The notes: a model not told the origin generated them from the letters alone. A stretch of DNA of 64,000 nt from Sinorhizobium americanum (GCF_001651855.1 NZ_LNQC01000053.1:124001-188000), one strand, 5' to 3'. Positions 28,475 to 37,588 are shown, numbered from the stretch's first letter. A program made the numbers and translations.

Positions 28475-29173
28475 TTGCGGCATCAAGCTTCAGATCGGAC
28501 GAACGGCATAAGGCTTCGCCGGGTGACGACGGCGGCTGCCATCTACCAGCAGCTCCATGCTGCAATCATCTCGCTTGAGTTGCAGCCGGGAATGCCGCTG
28601 CAGGAAAAGGTCCTTGCCGAGGAGTTCGGCGTCAGTCGGACACCGGTGCGCGAGGCGCTCCTGCGGCTTGCTGAAGCAGGCCTTGTCGAGATATTCCCGC
28701 AATCGGGAACCTTCGTCTCGCGCATTCCGCTGTCGGCCATTCCCGAGGCGGTGGTCATACGCAAATCCTTGGAGCGCACGACCGTCGAGCGTGCGGCGCA
28801 GGTCGCCGCGGCGGAGGATATTGCACGTCTCGATGCGATCATTGCCCGCCAGCGCGCGCATGCGAGCCTGAGCGACGCTTCACTCTTCTACGCAGAGGAC
28901 GAGGCTTTCCACGAGGCTATTTCCGCGATCGCCGGCTATCCCGGCATCTGGACCCTGGTCAAAACGGTCAAGCTGCAGATCGATCGCGCCCGCCGGCTGA
29001 CCCTGCCCGTGCCCGGTCGCATGGCGACTGTCACGGAGGAACATACGGCAATCCGCGACGCGATCGCGGCGCATGACGTCAAAAGCGCCTGCGAGGCGAT
29101 GATGCGCCACCTCGGCGCCGTCATTCCCGACGTCACGGCCCTTCGGCAGCACCATCCGGACTATTTTGCATAG
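28475..29173 (+). CDS. GntR-family transcriptional regulator, FCD subfamily
   Basis: A protein of up to 232 residues. The winged helix-turn-helix (about residues 20-85) reads IYQQLHAAIISLELQPGMPL and EEFGVSRTPVREALLRLAEA. The C-terminal all-helical FCD ligand domain (about 95-220) has DEAFHEAISAIAGYP and EEHTAIRDAIAAHDVKSA, with the metal-binding His residues of this class. The frame opens at a TTG (28475); a GTG at 28523 would give the N-terminus MTTAAAIYQQL usual for the family and may be the true start. It is divergent from the dehydrogenase gene and probably represses it until a sugar acid or polyol binds. Confidence 0.88.
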   Translation: MRHQASDRTNGIRLRRVTTAAAIYQQLHAAIISLELQPGMPLQEKVLAEEFGVSRTPVREALLRLAEAGLVEIFPQSGTFVSRIPLSAIPEAVVIRKSLERTTVERAAQVAAAEDIARLDAIIARQRAHASLSDASLFYAEDEAFHEAISAIAGYPGIWTLVKTVKLQIDRARRLTLPVPGRMATVTEEHTAIRDAIAAHDVKSACEAMMRHLGAVIPDVTALRQHHPDYFA

Positions 29174-29220
29174 GATCGCAAGGGCACGGAGGAAACGGCA
29201 GAGACGCGCGGCGCCGTAAT

Positions 29221-29323
29221 GCATGTCGCCCAAAAGTGTGCAGCGGTTTTGGGATGACGACATGCACAAAAACAAAGACCTAAAGCGCGCCGCGTGAATA
29301 CGTTTGAACACGACGCGCTTTAG
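29221..29323 (+). repeat. 103-bp dispersed palindromic element, copy 1
   Basis: Two modules are present: GCATGTCG...CGACATGC and CTAAAGCGCG...CGCGCTTTAG. A second copy of the same length and orientation at 57123-57225 differs at seven positions. It lies downstream of the GntR gene. The rest of the 29174-29511 gap shows no other feature. Confidence 0.9.
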
Positions 29324-29511
29324 GGGTCATGCAAATGCCATAAAACTAGAGACCCTCGGGCCCGGATCGGGAACGATCTTCGCCGCCCGTTGGCCAAACA
29401 CGCCGATAACTCCGTCGCACCGATAAGGGTGGTACTCCCGGAGCGGGCATTTCCCAAGGACCTGAATGAGAAGGTTCGCCGCAACCAAAGCAGACCTGCG
29501 AGGTTCATGCG

Positions 29512-30576
29512 ATGCATTCCATCCAAGACCGGCTTCCAGTCTCCATCATCATCGCCAACTACAATTATGCGCATTTCCTGCGGCACTCGATCGACAGCGC
29601 GCTCGGCCAAGACTACGGCGAGGTGGAGGTGATCGTCGTCGATGATGCGTCGACCGACAATTCCGCCGAGGTCATCGCTTCTTACGGCACCGGCATCAAG
29701 GCATGCTTGAGAGAGGCGAACGGCGGTCACGGCGCAGCGTTCAACACGGGCTTTGCGGCAAGCCGCGGGGCGATCGTTCTCTTTCTTGACGCTGACGACT
29801 ACCTCTACCCGAACGCTGTCTCGGAAATCGTCGCCCAATTTGAGGTCGACATGGCGCAGATGCAATTCCGGTTGCACATCGTCGACGAGCGGCAACGCGT
29901 CCAGGACGTTTTCCCGCCGCCCGAAGTGCCCTTCGATTCCGGCGACGTTACCCCGCAGCTCTTGCGCCGGGCCCGCTATCAGACCACGGTGACCAGCGGG
30001 CTGGCCTTCGCCAGGTCGGCGCTCGAGACCGTCATGCCGGTACCGGAGCAGGAATTCCGCCAGGGTGCGGACGGTTATCTGGTCACGCTGGCACCACTTC
30101 ACGGGAAGGTCGGGTCGATCGATACCTGCCTCGGTGCCTACCGCATGCATGGAAGCAACCATTCGGTCTTCGCCGAGAAGCTGGGCCAGAGGGCCCGATG
30201 GCGCGTGGAGCACGATTTTCACCGTTTGCACGCCCTTTCGCAGGAGGCCGAGGAGGTCGGGCTGGAGGTGCCGCCTGACGCCAATCTGCGCGATCCGACG
30301 CATATCGAGGAACGCCTCGCGTCGCTCTGCGTAGACCAGCAGCGCCATCCGGTGGCGGAGGATTCGAGGTTTTCGCTTGCCGCAGCCGGCGCCGCCGCCA
30401 GCATGGAAATGAATGTCTCGCTCCGCCGCCGGGCCATGCTGGCCGCCTGGTTTCTATCCGTCGGGCTCCTTCCGCAGAGGATGGCGCAGGCGGTGCTCTC
30501 ATGGAAGCTTGTCGCCTCCTCGAGGCCCGCTTTTCTCACGCGGCTGTCGAAAACCATTCGCTATGTGATGGGATAG
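29512..30576 (+). CDS. Family 2 glycosyltransferase
   Basis: A 354-residue GT-A-fold transferase. The N-terminal nucleotide-sugar domain has VSIIIANYNYAHFLRHSIDS (residues 10-29), VIVVDDASTDNS and the metal-binding LDADDYLYP (DXD motif, about 92-100). The acceptor region includes GADGYLVTLAPL. The C-terminal 100 residues are helical with a hydrophobic stretch (AMLAAWFLSVGLLP), perhaps membrane-associated. It stands alone between an intergenic repeat and a sugar ABC operon, so acceptor and product (surface polysaccharide or glycolipid) cannot be inferred. Confidence 0.9.
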   Translation: MHSIQDRLPVSIIIANYNYAHFLRHSIDSALGQDYGEVEVIVVDDASTDNSAEVIASYGTGIKACLREANGGHGAAFNTGFAASRGAIVLFLDADDYLYPNAVSEIVAQFEVDMAQMQFRLHIVDERQRVQDVFPPPEVPFDSGDVTPQLLRRARYQTTVTSGLAFARSALETVMPVPEQEFRQGADGYLVTLAPLHGKVGSIDTCLGAYRMHGSNHSVFAEKLGQRARWRVEHDFHRLHALSQEAEEVGLEVPPDANLRDPTHIEERLASLCVDQQRHPVAEDSRFSLAAAGAAASMEMNVSLRRRAMLAAWFLSVGLLPQRMAQAVLSWKLVASSRPAFLTRLSKTIRYVMG

Positions 30577-30824
30577 TCCGCTCGCGCCGCCGAATGCGCA
30601 TCTGCGAGCTGCAACAAAAGCGGTAGCTAATACAACTCTCTTTAAATCCAGCGCAATGTGGTAGATTCGCGCTGGGAGCAACGTCGGCTTGTGGAGAAGC
30701 CCGATGAGGCCCGACCCGTTGTGGGGTCGGCCTCCATGGACGTTGCATCAGCCTCTCCGCCAGCCGGATCGGGCGGGACCTCCATGAGGTGGTCTCGTAA
30801 AGAGCTCGGATTGGGAGGTGTTCA

Positions 30825-32084
30825 ATGGTGCGCAAATTCTGTCTTGCCCTTGCCGTCGCGGCATCCGCACTCGCGATCAGTGCGTCAGCCTGGGCCGACA
30901 TCACGATCCTCGTGCCTTCCGGCAGCGAGGGTGACGGCCTCAGAGCCGCAGCCGCCGACTACGCGAAAATGAAGAATACGAAGGTTGAGACGGTGCAGGC
31001 GCCCTATGCCAATGTGTTCGAACAGGGCGCTAATGCCGGGGCGACCAAGTCCGGCGTTTTCGATATCGTCCTGATGGACGATCCGTGGATCCCGTTCTTC
31101 GCCGAGAACGGCCATCTCGAAGATTTGACGTCCTATTTCAAGGGCGCCGGGGTCGAGGGGCCGGACAGTGACTTCCTCTCGAAGTCGCTGGCGATTTGCC
31201 GCAATCCCTATAACTCGGGACCCTATGTGTGCCTGCCCTATGTGGGCAACGCCCAGATGTTCTTCTATGACGCCGCCAAGTTCAAGGAAGCCGGCGTCGA
31301 AGCCCCGAAGACCTGGGACGACGTGCTGAAGGCCGCGAAGGCGCTGACCGAGCAGGGCGGCGGCCGCTATTTCGGCTATGTCTTCCGCGGTGGCCAGGGC
31401 AATCCCGTCGTTGCCGACTTCATGCCGATCTTCTGGTCCTACGGTGCCGACATGTTCAACGCGGAACGCACCAAGGTGACGATCGACACGCCGGAAGGCG
31501 CGGCCGCCACGAAGATGTTCATGGCGCTCCGCGACGTCTCGCCGAAGGGCGTCGAGAGCTATAACGCCAACGAGGTCGGCACGGCCATGGCGGCTGGCAC
31601 GGCCGCCTCGTCGATCAACTGGCCGAACTACGTCGCAACCTTCGAGGACCCGAGCCAGTCGAAGATGGTCGGCAAGATCTCCTTTAGCCCGATCCCGGCC
31701 GGCACCAAACCGGGCAGCTCGGAGATTGGCCACTGGACGATGGGTATCATGGCGGCGTCCAAGAACAAGCAGGAGGCCTTCGACTTCATGATGTGGGCGA
31801 CCACGGCCGAGCAGATCAAGATCTCCGCCGAACGGGGCAATCCGCCGGTCCGCACCTCGGTCTTCACCGATCCGGAACTCACCAAGCAGGAGCAGTTCCG
31901 CCATTACCCGGTGCTGATGGAGGCGATCCAGGCCTCGACGCCGCGGCCGCGCCACCCGAAATGGCCGGAGATCGAGAATGCCTTCGGCATCGAGCTTTCG
32001 AAGGCGGTCGCCGGCACGATCACGCCGGAGGAGGCGCTGAAGAACTCGCAGGCGGCGGTCGAGCAGATCACCGGCCTCAAATAG
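30825..32084 (+). CDS. CUT1-type sugar ABC transporter substrate-binding protein
   Basis: A 419-residue family 1 extracellular solute-binding protein. The signal peptide is about 24 residues (MVRKFCLALAVAASALAISA, cleavage near AWA-DI). The body shows VFDIVLMDDPWIPFFAENGH (about 75-94), GNAQMFFYDAAKFKEAGVEA, and PVVADFMPIFWSYGADMFNA. The start follows GGGAGGTGTTCA. It opens a run of at least four importer genes (binding protein, two permeases, ATPase). The substrate is unknown; this class imports di- and oligosaccharides, glycerol phosphate or polyols. Confidence 0.94.
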   Translation: MVRKFCLALAVAASALAISASAWADITILVPSGSEGDGLRAAAADYAKMKNTKVETVQAPYANVFEQGANAGATKSGVFDIVLMDDPWIPFFAENGHLEDLTSYFKGAGVEGPDSDFLSKSLAICRNPYNSGPYVCLPYVGNAQMFFYDAAKFKEAGVEAPKTWDDVLKAAKALTEQGGGRYFGYVFRGGQGNPVVADFMPIFWSYGADMFNAERTKVTIDTPEGAAATKMFMALRDVSPKGVESYNANEVGTAMAAGTAASSINWPNYVATFEDPSQSKMVGKISFSPIPAGTKPGSSEIGHWTMGIMAASKNKQEAFDFMMWATTAEQIKISAERGNPPVRTSVFTDPELTKQEQFRHYPVLMEAIQASTPRPRHPKWPEIENAFGIELSKAVAGTITPEEALKNSQAAVEQITGLK

Positions 32085-32200
32085 GCGGTTTGCCTGCATC
32101 GAGCGGGGCCCCCGCGCCGGTCTCGCTCTCGCGGCCGCAAAAAGAACCGCTGCGGCGGCCGGTGTCGAGGTATGCAGGGAGAAGGTCTGCGGAGGGACCG

Positions 32201-33115
32201 ATGTTACAAACCGGCAAAAGCGCGTCGGTTCGACGGGGAGGGCCGCTGGAGCAATGGACGGAGCGCCACCTGCGCTACCTGATGCTCGCGCCGACGGTGC
32301 TCATCCTGCTGGCCCTGACGATTTTTCCTAGCGTCTACATGTTCTATGCGGCGGTCCACCGGATCAGCCCAAACCCCGACCTGCCCTGGGAATTCGTCGG
32401 TGCCGGCAATTTCGCACGGCTCATTTCCGATCCGCAATTCCACGTGGCGTTGCGCAACACCGTGGTGTTCACGATCGTGGCGGTGACGCTCGAATTCCTT
32501 CTCGGGCTCGGCCTCGCTCTCCTCCTCGACAGGTTCATCCGCCGCCTCAGCTTTCTGAAGACGGTACTGATGATCCCGATGATGCTGCCGCCGATCGCGG
32601 TCGCAATCACCTGGAAGCTCATCTACGAGCCGCAGTTCGGCGTTCTGAACGAGATCATGTTCCTGCTCGGCCTGCCCGTCCAGGCCTGGGCCGGCGACGT
32701 AAACCTCGCCATGTTCTCGATCATCGTCGCCGATGTCTGGCAATGGACGCCGTTCATCTTTCTTCTGATGCTGGCGGGGCTCGCAAGCCTGCCGGTCGAG
32801 CCCTATGAGGCGGCCGCGCTCGACGGCGCCTCGTCCTGGCGGCAGTTCTGGGATCTGACGCTGCCGTTCCTCAAGCCGGTCATCGCCATTGCGCTGCTCC
32901 TGCGCGTCATGGATGCGCTGCGCCTTTTCGACCTCGTCTTCATCCTGACGGGGGGCGGCCCGGCAGACCGCACCAAGGTCCTGAGTCTCTACATCTACCA
33001 GGTCGCCTACCGCTTCGCCGACCCCGGCTACGCGGCGGCGATGTCGCTCTTCGTGCTGTTCGTCACTATCGTGCTCAGCACCTGGTTCATGAAGCGCATG
33101 CGGCTGGCGGAGTGA
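32201..33115 (+). CDS. CUT1 ABC transporter permease (MalF type)
   Basis: A 304-residue inner-membrane permease with six hydrophobic segments, the first at about 24-44 (LMLAPTVLILLALTIFPSVY). The EAA loop that contacts the ATPase is EPYEAAALDGASSWRQFWDL (about 203-222). The start ATG at 32201 has CGGAGGGACCG in front; a longer open frame upstream overlaps the binding-protein gene and is rejected. It is followed four bases later by the second permease gene. Confidence 0.94.
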   Translation: MLQTGKSASVRRGGPLEQWTERHLRYLMLAPTVLILLALTIFPSVYMFYAAVHRISPNPDLPWEFVGAGNFARLISDPQFHVALRNTVVFTIVAVTLEFLLGLGLALLLDRFIRRLSFLKTVLMIPMMLPPIAVAITWKLIYEPQFGVLNEIMFLLGLPVQAWAGDVNLAMFSIIVADVWQWTPFIFLLMLAGLASLPVEPYEAAALDGASSWRQFWDLTLPFLKPVIAIALLLRVMDALRLFDLVFILTGGGPADRTKVLSLYIYQVAYRFADPGYAAAMSLFVLFVTIVLSTWFMKRMRLAE

Positions 33116-33119
33116 GAGG

Positions 33120-33980
33120 ATGGCGACGATCAGAACACGCAGCCGCACCCGGGAGATGCTTCTTCGCCTGTCGGCCTATCTGGCGATTCTCGTCGCGCTG
33201 ATCCTGACGCTGTTTCCGGTCTACTGGATCGCAGCGAATTCCTTCAAGTTCGACATCGACATCTTCGCCGTGCCGCCGGAATGGGTGCCGCGCAACCCGA
33301 CCCTGAAGCACTACGACGAAGCTTTCGTCCAACGCCCCTTCCTGCGCTATGCCCTGAACAGCTTCCTCGTCGCGATCGGCACGACCGTCATTTCGGTGAC
33401 CTTCGGCACCATGGCCGGCTATGCGCTGGCGCGGTTCAGCTATCCCTGGCAGTGGCGCAAGCAGATTTCCTTCTGGATACTTTCGACGCGCATGATGCCG
33501 CCGATCGTCAGCATCATTCCGCTCTACCTGTTCTTCAACTATTTCGACATGCTCAACACCAAGTCGGCACTCATCATCGCCTATACTGCCTTCAACCTGC
33601 CGTTTGCGACCTGGATGATGAAGAGCTATTTCCAGGATCTTCCGGTCGAGCTGGAGGAAGCGGCGATCGTCGACGGCGATACGCGCTGGGGCGCCTTCGT
33701 GCATGTCGCCCTGCCGCTCGCCCGGCCCGGACTTGCGGCGACTGCTATCTTCTGCCTGATCATCTCGTGGAACGAGTTCCTGCTGTCACTCGTCATCACG
33801 CTGACAGAGCAATCACAGACGCTGCCGATCGGCATTGCCGGCCGGGTGACGCAGTACAGCACCTATTGGGGCGAGATCAGCGCGGCGGGCTTCATGGCCT
33901 GCGTACCGATCGTCATCTTCGCCTTCCTCGTCCAAAAGCACCTCGTCCGGGGACTTTCCCTGGGCGCCGTCAAGGGTTGA
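33120..33980 (+). CDS. CUT1 ABC transporter permease (MalG type)
   Basis: A 286-residue permease with six membrane segments, the first at about 14-36. The EAA loop VELEEAAIVDGDTRWGAFVH lies at about 178-197. The motif WILSTRMMPPIVSIIPLY is typical of the MalG partner. Its ATG is four bases after the MalF-type stop, and GAGAGG in that junction acts as binding site. It forms the heterodimeric pore with the upstream permease. Confidence 0.94.
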   Translation: MATIRTRSRTREMLLRLSAYLAILVALILTLFPVYWIAANSFKFDIDIFAVPPEWVPRNPTLKHYDEAFVQRPFLRYALNSFLVAIGTTVISVTFGTMAGYALARFSYPWQWRKQISFWILSTRMMPPIVSIIPLYLFFNYFDMLNTKSALIIAYTAFNLPFATWMMKSYFQDLPVELEEAAIVDGDTRWGAFVHVALPLARPGLAATAIFCLIISWNEFLLSLVITLTEQSQTLPIGIAGRVTQYSTYWGEISAAGFMACVPIVIFAFLVQKHLVRGLSLGAVKG

Positions 33981-33985
33981 GACCT

Positions 33986-35047
33986 GTGGCCTCCGTCCGG
34001 TTCGACAATGTCACAAAGAAGTTCGGCGAGTTCGTCGCCGTCCACGATTTCAACCTCGAGATCCGCGACAAGGAATTTCTCGTGCTGCTCGGACCCTCGG
34101 GCTGCGGCAAGACGACGACGATGCGGATGGTCGCGGGCCTCGAGGAGGCGACAACCGGGGATATCTACATCAACTCGGAAAGGATCAACGACGTGCTGCC
34201 GAAGTATCGCGACGTCGCGATGGTCTTCCAGTCCTATGCGCTCTATCCTCATCTCTCCGTCGAGGACAATATCGGCTATCCGTTGAAGATCCGCAAAGTG
34301 CCGCCGGAGGAATATAAGCGCCGCATCGGCGAGGTGGCGCGGCGGGTCGAGCTCGATACGATGCTCAAGCGACTGCCCAAGGAGCTATCGGGCGGCCAGC
34401 GCCAGCGCGTGGCGCTCGCCCGCGCCATCGTGCGCACGCCGCGCGTCTTCCTCATGGACGAGCCGCTGTCGAACCTCGATGCGAAGCTCCGCACCCAGAT
34501 GCGCGCCGAGCTGAAACACCTGCAGCACGAGCTGCAGGTCACGACGATCTACGTGACCCACGACCAGATCGAGGCGATGACGCTCGCCCATCGCGTCGCC
34601 GTGATGAACCGGGGCGTCATCGAGCAGCTTGGCACGCCCAGGGAAATTTATAACGATCCGCGCACCCTCTTCGTCGCCGGCTTCATCGGCTCGCCGGCAA
34701 TGAATCTCATCCCAGGCGAGGTGAAGGATGGTGTGTTCGCCAGCGCCGGCCTGAGGGTCGGCGGGGCGGGCCGCATCAGCATCGCGCGCGCCGTGCTCGG
34801 CGTGCGCCCGGAGGACGTTCATGCGGCGAGCGCCGAAGATCCGGACGTCAATCTTGTCGCGTCGATTTATTCGGTGGAGCTGACCGGCGAGAACACGCTT
34901 GTCAGCCTGCAACTCGGCGGCCGGCTCATGACGCTGCGCGCCGACAAGAACTTCGCCGGCCAGATCGATCAGCGCCTCGGCGTCAGGATCGAGACAGACC
35001 GCATGTTCCTGTTCGATGCGGAGACAGAGCGACGTGTCGATTTCTAG
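33986..35047 (+). CDS. CUT1 ABC transporter ATP-binding protein (UgpC/MsmK type)
   Basis: A 353-residue ATPase with Walker A GPSGCGKTTT (about 36-45), signature LSGGQRQR (about 135-142), Walker B VFLMDEPLSNLD and switch His in VTHDQIEAM. A C-terminal TOBE/regulatory domain (about 240-353) ends near DAETERRVDF. The GTG start at 33986, five bases after the permease stop, gives MASVRFDNVTKKFGE, the usual N-terminus. The upstream open frame overlaps the permease gene and is not coding. Confidence 0.93.
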   Translation: MASVRFDNVTKKFGEFVAVHDFNLEIRDKEFLVLLGPSGCGKTTTMRMVAGLEEATTGDIYINSERINDVLPKYRDVAMVFQSYALYPHLSVEDNIGYPLKIRKVPPEEYKRRIGEVARRVELDTMLKRLPKELSGGQRQRVALARAIVRTPRVFLMDEPLSNLDAKLRTQMRAELKHLQHELQVTTIYVTHDQIEAMTLAHRVAVMNRGVIEQLGTPREIYNDPRTLFVAGFIGSPAMNLIPGEVKDGVFASAGLRVGGAGRISIARAVLGVRPEDVHAASAEDPDVNLVASIYSVELTGENTLVSLQLGGRLMTLRADKNFAGQIDQRLGVRIETDRMFLFDAETERRVDF

Positions 35048-35849
35048 ACTCATAGGACATTGTAAGGGAGGTGCCGCGATACGTCGCCTTCGCCTTGCGG
35101 GAACCGCGGCAATCGCTCTCCTCACGGCATCCGCAGCGCTCGCGACCGGGGCCGGGCCTATCGCCGGCAATCCGCTCATCGCGGTTTCGGCTGGTCCCTT
35201 CGTCTTCGGCCGCGACGACGGCCCTGACAACGAACGCCCGCGGCGCGTGGTGCAGGGACGGCCATTCGCGATCAACCGCACCGAGATCACCAACCGGCAA
35301 TATGAAGCCTTCGTGGCGGCGAGCGGCCACCGTCGCGCCTTTTATGCCGATCACCCGCTCCTGGGACTTCCCGATCGGCCGGTCGTCGGCGTCAGCTGGG
35401 GCGATGCGATTGCCTTCTGCCGCCACTACGGCCTCGCTCTGCCGTCGGAGCAACAATATGAGAGAGCGGCGCGGGGCGTGGAAGGTGATGCCTTTCCCTG
35501 GCAGGAGGGGCCTCGCGACGAGGCGCGGGCCAATGTCGGTGCCGATGTCTGCTGCTCCGGTGATGAAAGGGATGGCTATCCGATGACGGCGCCGGCAGAG
35601 TCCTTCGCCGCGGGCGCCAGCCGGGAAGGCGTGCTCAACCTCGTCGGCAATGTCTGGGAATGGACGAGCGACGTTTATGCGCCTTACGTAGGCGTATCGA
35701 CTACCGCCGCGGGACGCCACCGCGTGCTCCGTGGCGGATCCTGGAACAGCGACGCACGCCACCTGACAACCACTTACCGGCTCGCCTATGATCCCGACTT
35801 CCGTTTCGCAGCCAATGGCGGCTTCCGATGCGTCCGCTCCTCGCCCTGA
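35016..35849 (+). CDS. SUMF1/FGE-fold secreted protein
   Basis: A formylglycine-generating-enzyme fold protein of 277 residues if begun at the ATG 35016. Seen: ISAGPFVFGRDDG-like start of the fold, RTEITNRQYEAFVAASG, PVVGVSWGDAIAFCRHYGLA, LPSEQQYERAARG, NLVGNVWEWTSDVY and RVLRGGSWNSDARH. The paired cysteines of true FGE (in the RGGSW-LC..C region) are absent, so sulfatase activation is unlikely. A much better initiation site, AAGGGAGGT, precedes an ATA codon at 35079, from which a perfect signal peptide (IRRLRLAGTAAIALLTASAA) begins. The protein is thus probably periplasmic. It overlaps the ATPase end and the next gene by 22 bases, so it belongs to the sugar ABC operon. Confidence 0.85.
   Translation: MRRQSDVSISRLIGHCKGGAAIRRLRLAGTAAIALLTASAALATGAGPIAGNPLIAVSAGPFVFGRDDGPDNERPRRVVQGRPFAINRTEITNRQYEAFVAASGHRRAFYADHPLLGLPDRPVVGVSWGDAIAFCRHYGLALPSEQQYERAARGVEGDAFPWQEGPRDEARANVGADVCCSGDERDGYPMTAPAESFAAGASREGVLNLVGNVWEWTSDVYAPYVGVSTTAAGRHRVLRGGSWNSDARHLTTTYRLAYDPDFRFAANGGFRCVRSSP
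35063..35081 (+). promoter_or_regulatory. Strong ribosome-binding site before a non-canonical ATA codon
   Basis: AAGGGAGGT at 35064-35072 is followed by CCGCG and then ATA (35079-35081), in frame with the SUMF1-like gene and at the first residue of its signal peptide. In-frame ATG (35016) and GTG (35034) have no comparable site. An ATA start, or an ATG to ATA change, is possible. Confidence 0.5.
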
Positions 35850-36823
35850 TCATCGCTGCCGGGGGCCTGCTTCTGGCACATAGCGCGGTTGCCGAGCCTG
35901 TGGCGGCAGCGGGCTACCGCTTCGAGACGGTTCATGTCCCCGGCGCCGCCTTTGCCGGTCTTGCGCGCGACGGCGATACGTTGCTCGTCACCGATCTTGC
36001 GAAGGGCCGCCTTTATCGCCGCGACGCGAACGGGTACCTTGTCGCCTTCGGTCCCGTCTTTCCCCATGGCCCCGACGTGGTGGGCGACCCGACGGGGCCC
36101 TATCGTGCCGTTCGTGTCGGTGGCGAGTTCATCGTGGCCCAGGGATGGACGCCGACCAACGCCGATCAGAACCCGCTCGATCACAGCCTGATCGCGATCG
36201 ATGACGCAGGCAAGACGCGGGTCATCAGCAATGATTTCTGGAACCCGTTCGATTTCGTCGCCGTCGACCAAGGCTTCTACGTCGTCGACGCGGCGCGCAA
36301 CAGCGTCGAGCATGTAAGACGCGATGGTCGAAGGAAGACGCTTATCAGTTTCCGCCGATTGCCTCAGGCGGCAGGAACCTTGCAGAGCCTTTCGCCGACG
36401 GAATTCGCGGCGGGCAGCGGCTACGAGGTCGATGCCGTACCGACCGGCATAGCGCTTCACAGAGGGCGCCTCTATGTCGCGCTCTTCGGCGGCTTTCCCT
36501 TCCTTGCCGGGGCAGGGAAGGTCGTTTCGATCCCCACCGTGGGCGCCTCCGAACCGCGCCTCGAGGCCGACGGACTGAACGCGCCGGTGGCGATTGCCAT
36601 TGCGGGTGACGGAGGCATGCTCGTGCTCGAACACGGGACCTACGATCAGAAGCAAGGCTTCGCAAAAGGCAGCGGCCGACTGCTGAGGATCGATGCTGAA
36701 ACGAAGAGCAGAAGCACCATCTTCGACGGCTTGACACGGCCGGTCTCGGTGCTCGTCTTGGACGAGCGGCAAGTTATCGTTTCCGATCTTGCCGGCAACC
36801 TGCACCTTTTGGCGCGTCAGTAG
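35828..36823 (+). CDS. Secreted beta-propeller protein (ScyD/ScyE-like)
   Basis: A 331-residue protein with a signal peptide (MRPLLALIIAAGGLLLAHSA, cleavage near VA-EP) and repeated strands such as FAGLARDGDTLLVTDLAKGR, FDFVAVDQGFYVVDAARNSV, PTGIALHRGRLYVALFGGFP and PVAIAIAGDGGMLVLEHGTY. These repeats fit a ScyD/ScyE or NHL-like propeller. No catalytic motif was recognised. The start overlaps the SUMF1-like gene by 22 bases, so both are made together and exported. They may act on or sense the sugar taken up by the ABC transporter; that is inference. Confidence 0.8.
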   Translation: MRPLLALIIAAGGLLLAHSAVAEPVAAAGYRFETVHVPGAAFAGLARDGDTLLVTDLAKGRLYRRDANGYLVAFGPVFPHGPDVVGDPTGPYRAVRVGGEFIVAQGWTPTNADQNPLDHSLIAIDDAGKTRVISNDFWNPFDFVAVDQGFYVVDAARNSVEHVRRDGRRKTLISFRRLPQAAGTLQSLSPTEFAAGSGYEVDAVPTGIALHRGRLYVALFGGFPFLAGAGKVVSIPTVGASEPRLEADGLNAPVAIAIAGDGGMLVLEHGTYDQKQGFAKGSGRLLRIDAETKSRSTIFDGLTRPVSVLVLDERQVIVSDLAGNLHLLARQ

Positions 36824-36905
36824 CGCGCCGACAGCCCTGTTCTTCCCCCGATGCTGCTCCATATCTCCAGCGGCACCACAGGAAAGCAGGAGAGAAGACG
36901 TGCGC

Positions 36906-37574
36906 ATGGAACCGGCCTTCCTGTTCGATCTCGACGGCACGCTCGTCGACAGCGTCTACCAACATGTGCTTGCCTGGAAGGAAGCGCTCGAGGGCGAGGA
37001 CATCGACCTCTCGGTCTGGCGCATCCACCGCAAGATCGGCATGAGCGGCGGCCTCTTCACCAACCAACTGCTGCGCGAGACGGGCGTGGAGATCAGCCCG
37101 GAACGGGTGGCGCGTCTGCGACAACGCCATGCCGAGGCTTACAAGCGGCAGGCGGATCGCATCCGGCCGCTGCCGGGAGCGCTCTCTCTTTTGCAATGGC
37201 TCACTGACACAAAGATTCCCTGGGCGATCGCCACCAGCGGCCGGATGGAGACGGCTGCCGTCAATCTCGCTGCTCTCGGCGTCGACCCGGCCGTCGTGCC
37301 GGTTGTCACCCGGGACCTGGTCAAATACGCCAAGCCCGATCCGGATCTCTTCGTTCCGGCCGCCGAGCGGCTCAGCGCCCCGATCGAGACGGCGGTCGTC
37401 GTCGGCGACAGCATCTGGGACATGCTGGCGGCGGTTCGCTGCCGCGCCTTGGGCGTCGGGCTATTGAGCGGCGGCTATGGGCTTGAAGAGTTGCGGCACG
37501 CCGGCGCGTTCCGCATCTATGAGGATCCCGCCGACATGCTCATGCATATCGACGAGGTCGGCGGGCGTCGGTGA
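36906..37574 (+). CDS. HAD-superfamily phosphatase (beta-phosphoglucomutase-like)
   Basis: A 222-residue HAD subfamily IA hydrolase. Motif I FLFDLDGTLVDS (residues 5-16) gives the two catalytic Asp residues, motif II is the Ser/Thr in WAIATSGRME, motif III Lys is in VKYAKPDPDLF, and motif IV is VVVGDSIWDML. A helical cap lies at about 20-85. The ATG at 36906 is used; a GTG at 36900 (eight bases after AGGAG) could start two residues earlier. It ends the sugar ABC operon and probably dephosphorylates a sugar phosphate. Confidence 0.92.
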   Translation: MEPAFLFDLDGTLVDSVYQHVLAWKEALEGEDIDLSVWRIHRKIGMSGGLFTNQLLRETGVEISPERVARLRQRHAEAYKRQADRIRPLPGALSLLQWLTDTKIPWAIATSGRMETAAVNLAALGVDPAVVPVVTRDLVKYAKPDPDLFVPAAERLSAPIETAVVVGDSIWDMLAAVRCRALGVGLLSGGYGLEELRHAGAFRIYEDPADMLMHIDEVGGRR

Positions 37575-37588
37575 TCGACGCCTGGAGC

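Noticed and set aside
30708-30734. Hairpin in the leader of the CUT1 operon as attenuator or riboswitch
   Set aside because: The stem is imperfect (extra C), with no U-run and no alternative structure visible.
31793-32200. 136-residue N-terminal extension of the MalF-type permease
   Set aside because: It overlaps the binding-protein gene in another frame; the ATG at 32201 has a good ribosome-binding site.
35079-35849. SUMF1-fold protein as a genuine sulfatase-activating formylglycine-generating enzyme
   Set aside because: The catalytic cysteine pair of FGE is missing in the RGGSW region and no sulfatase gene is nearby.
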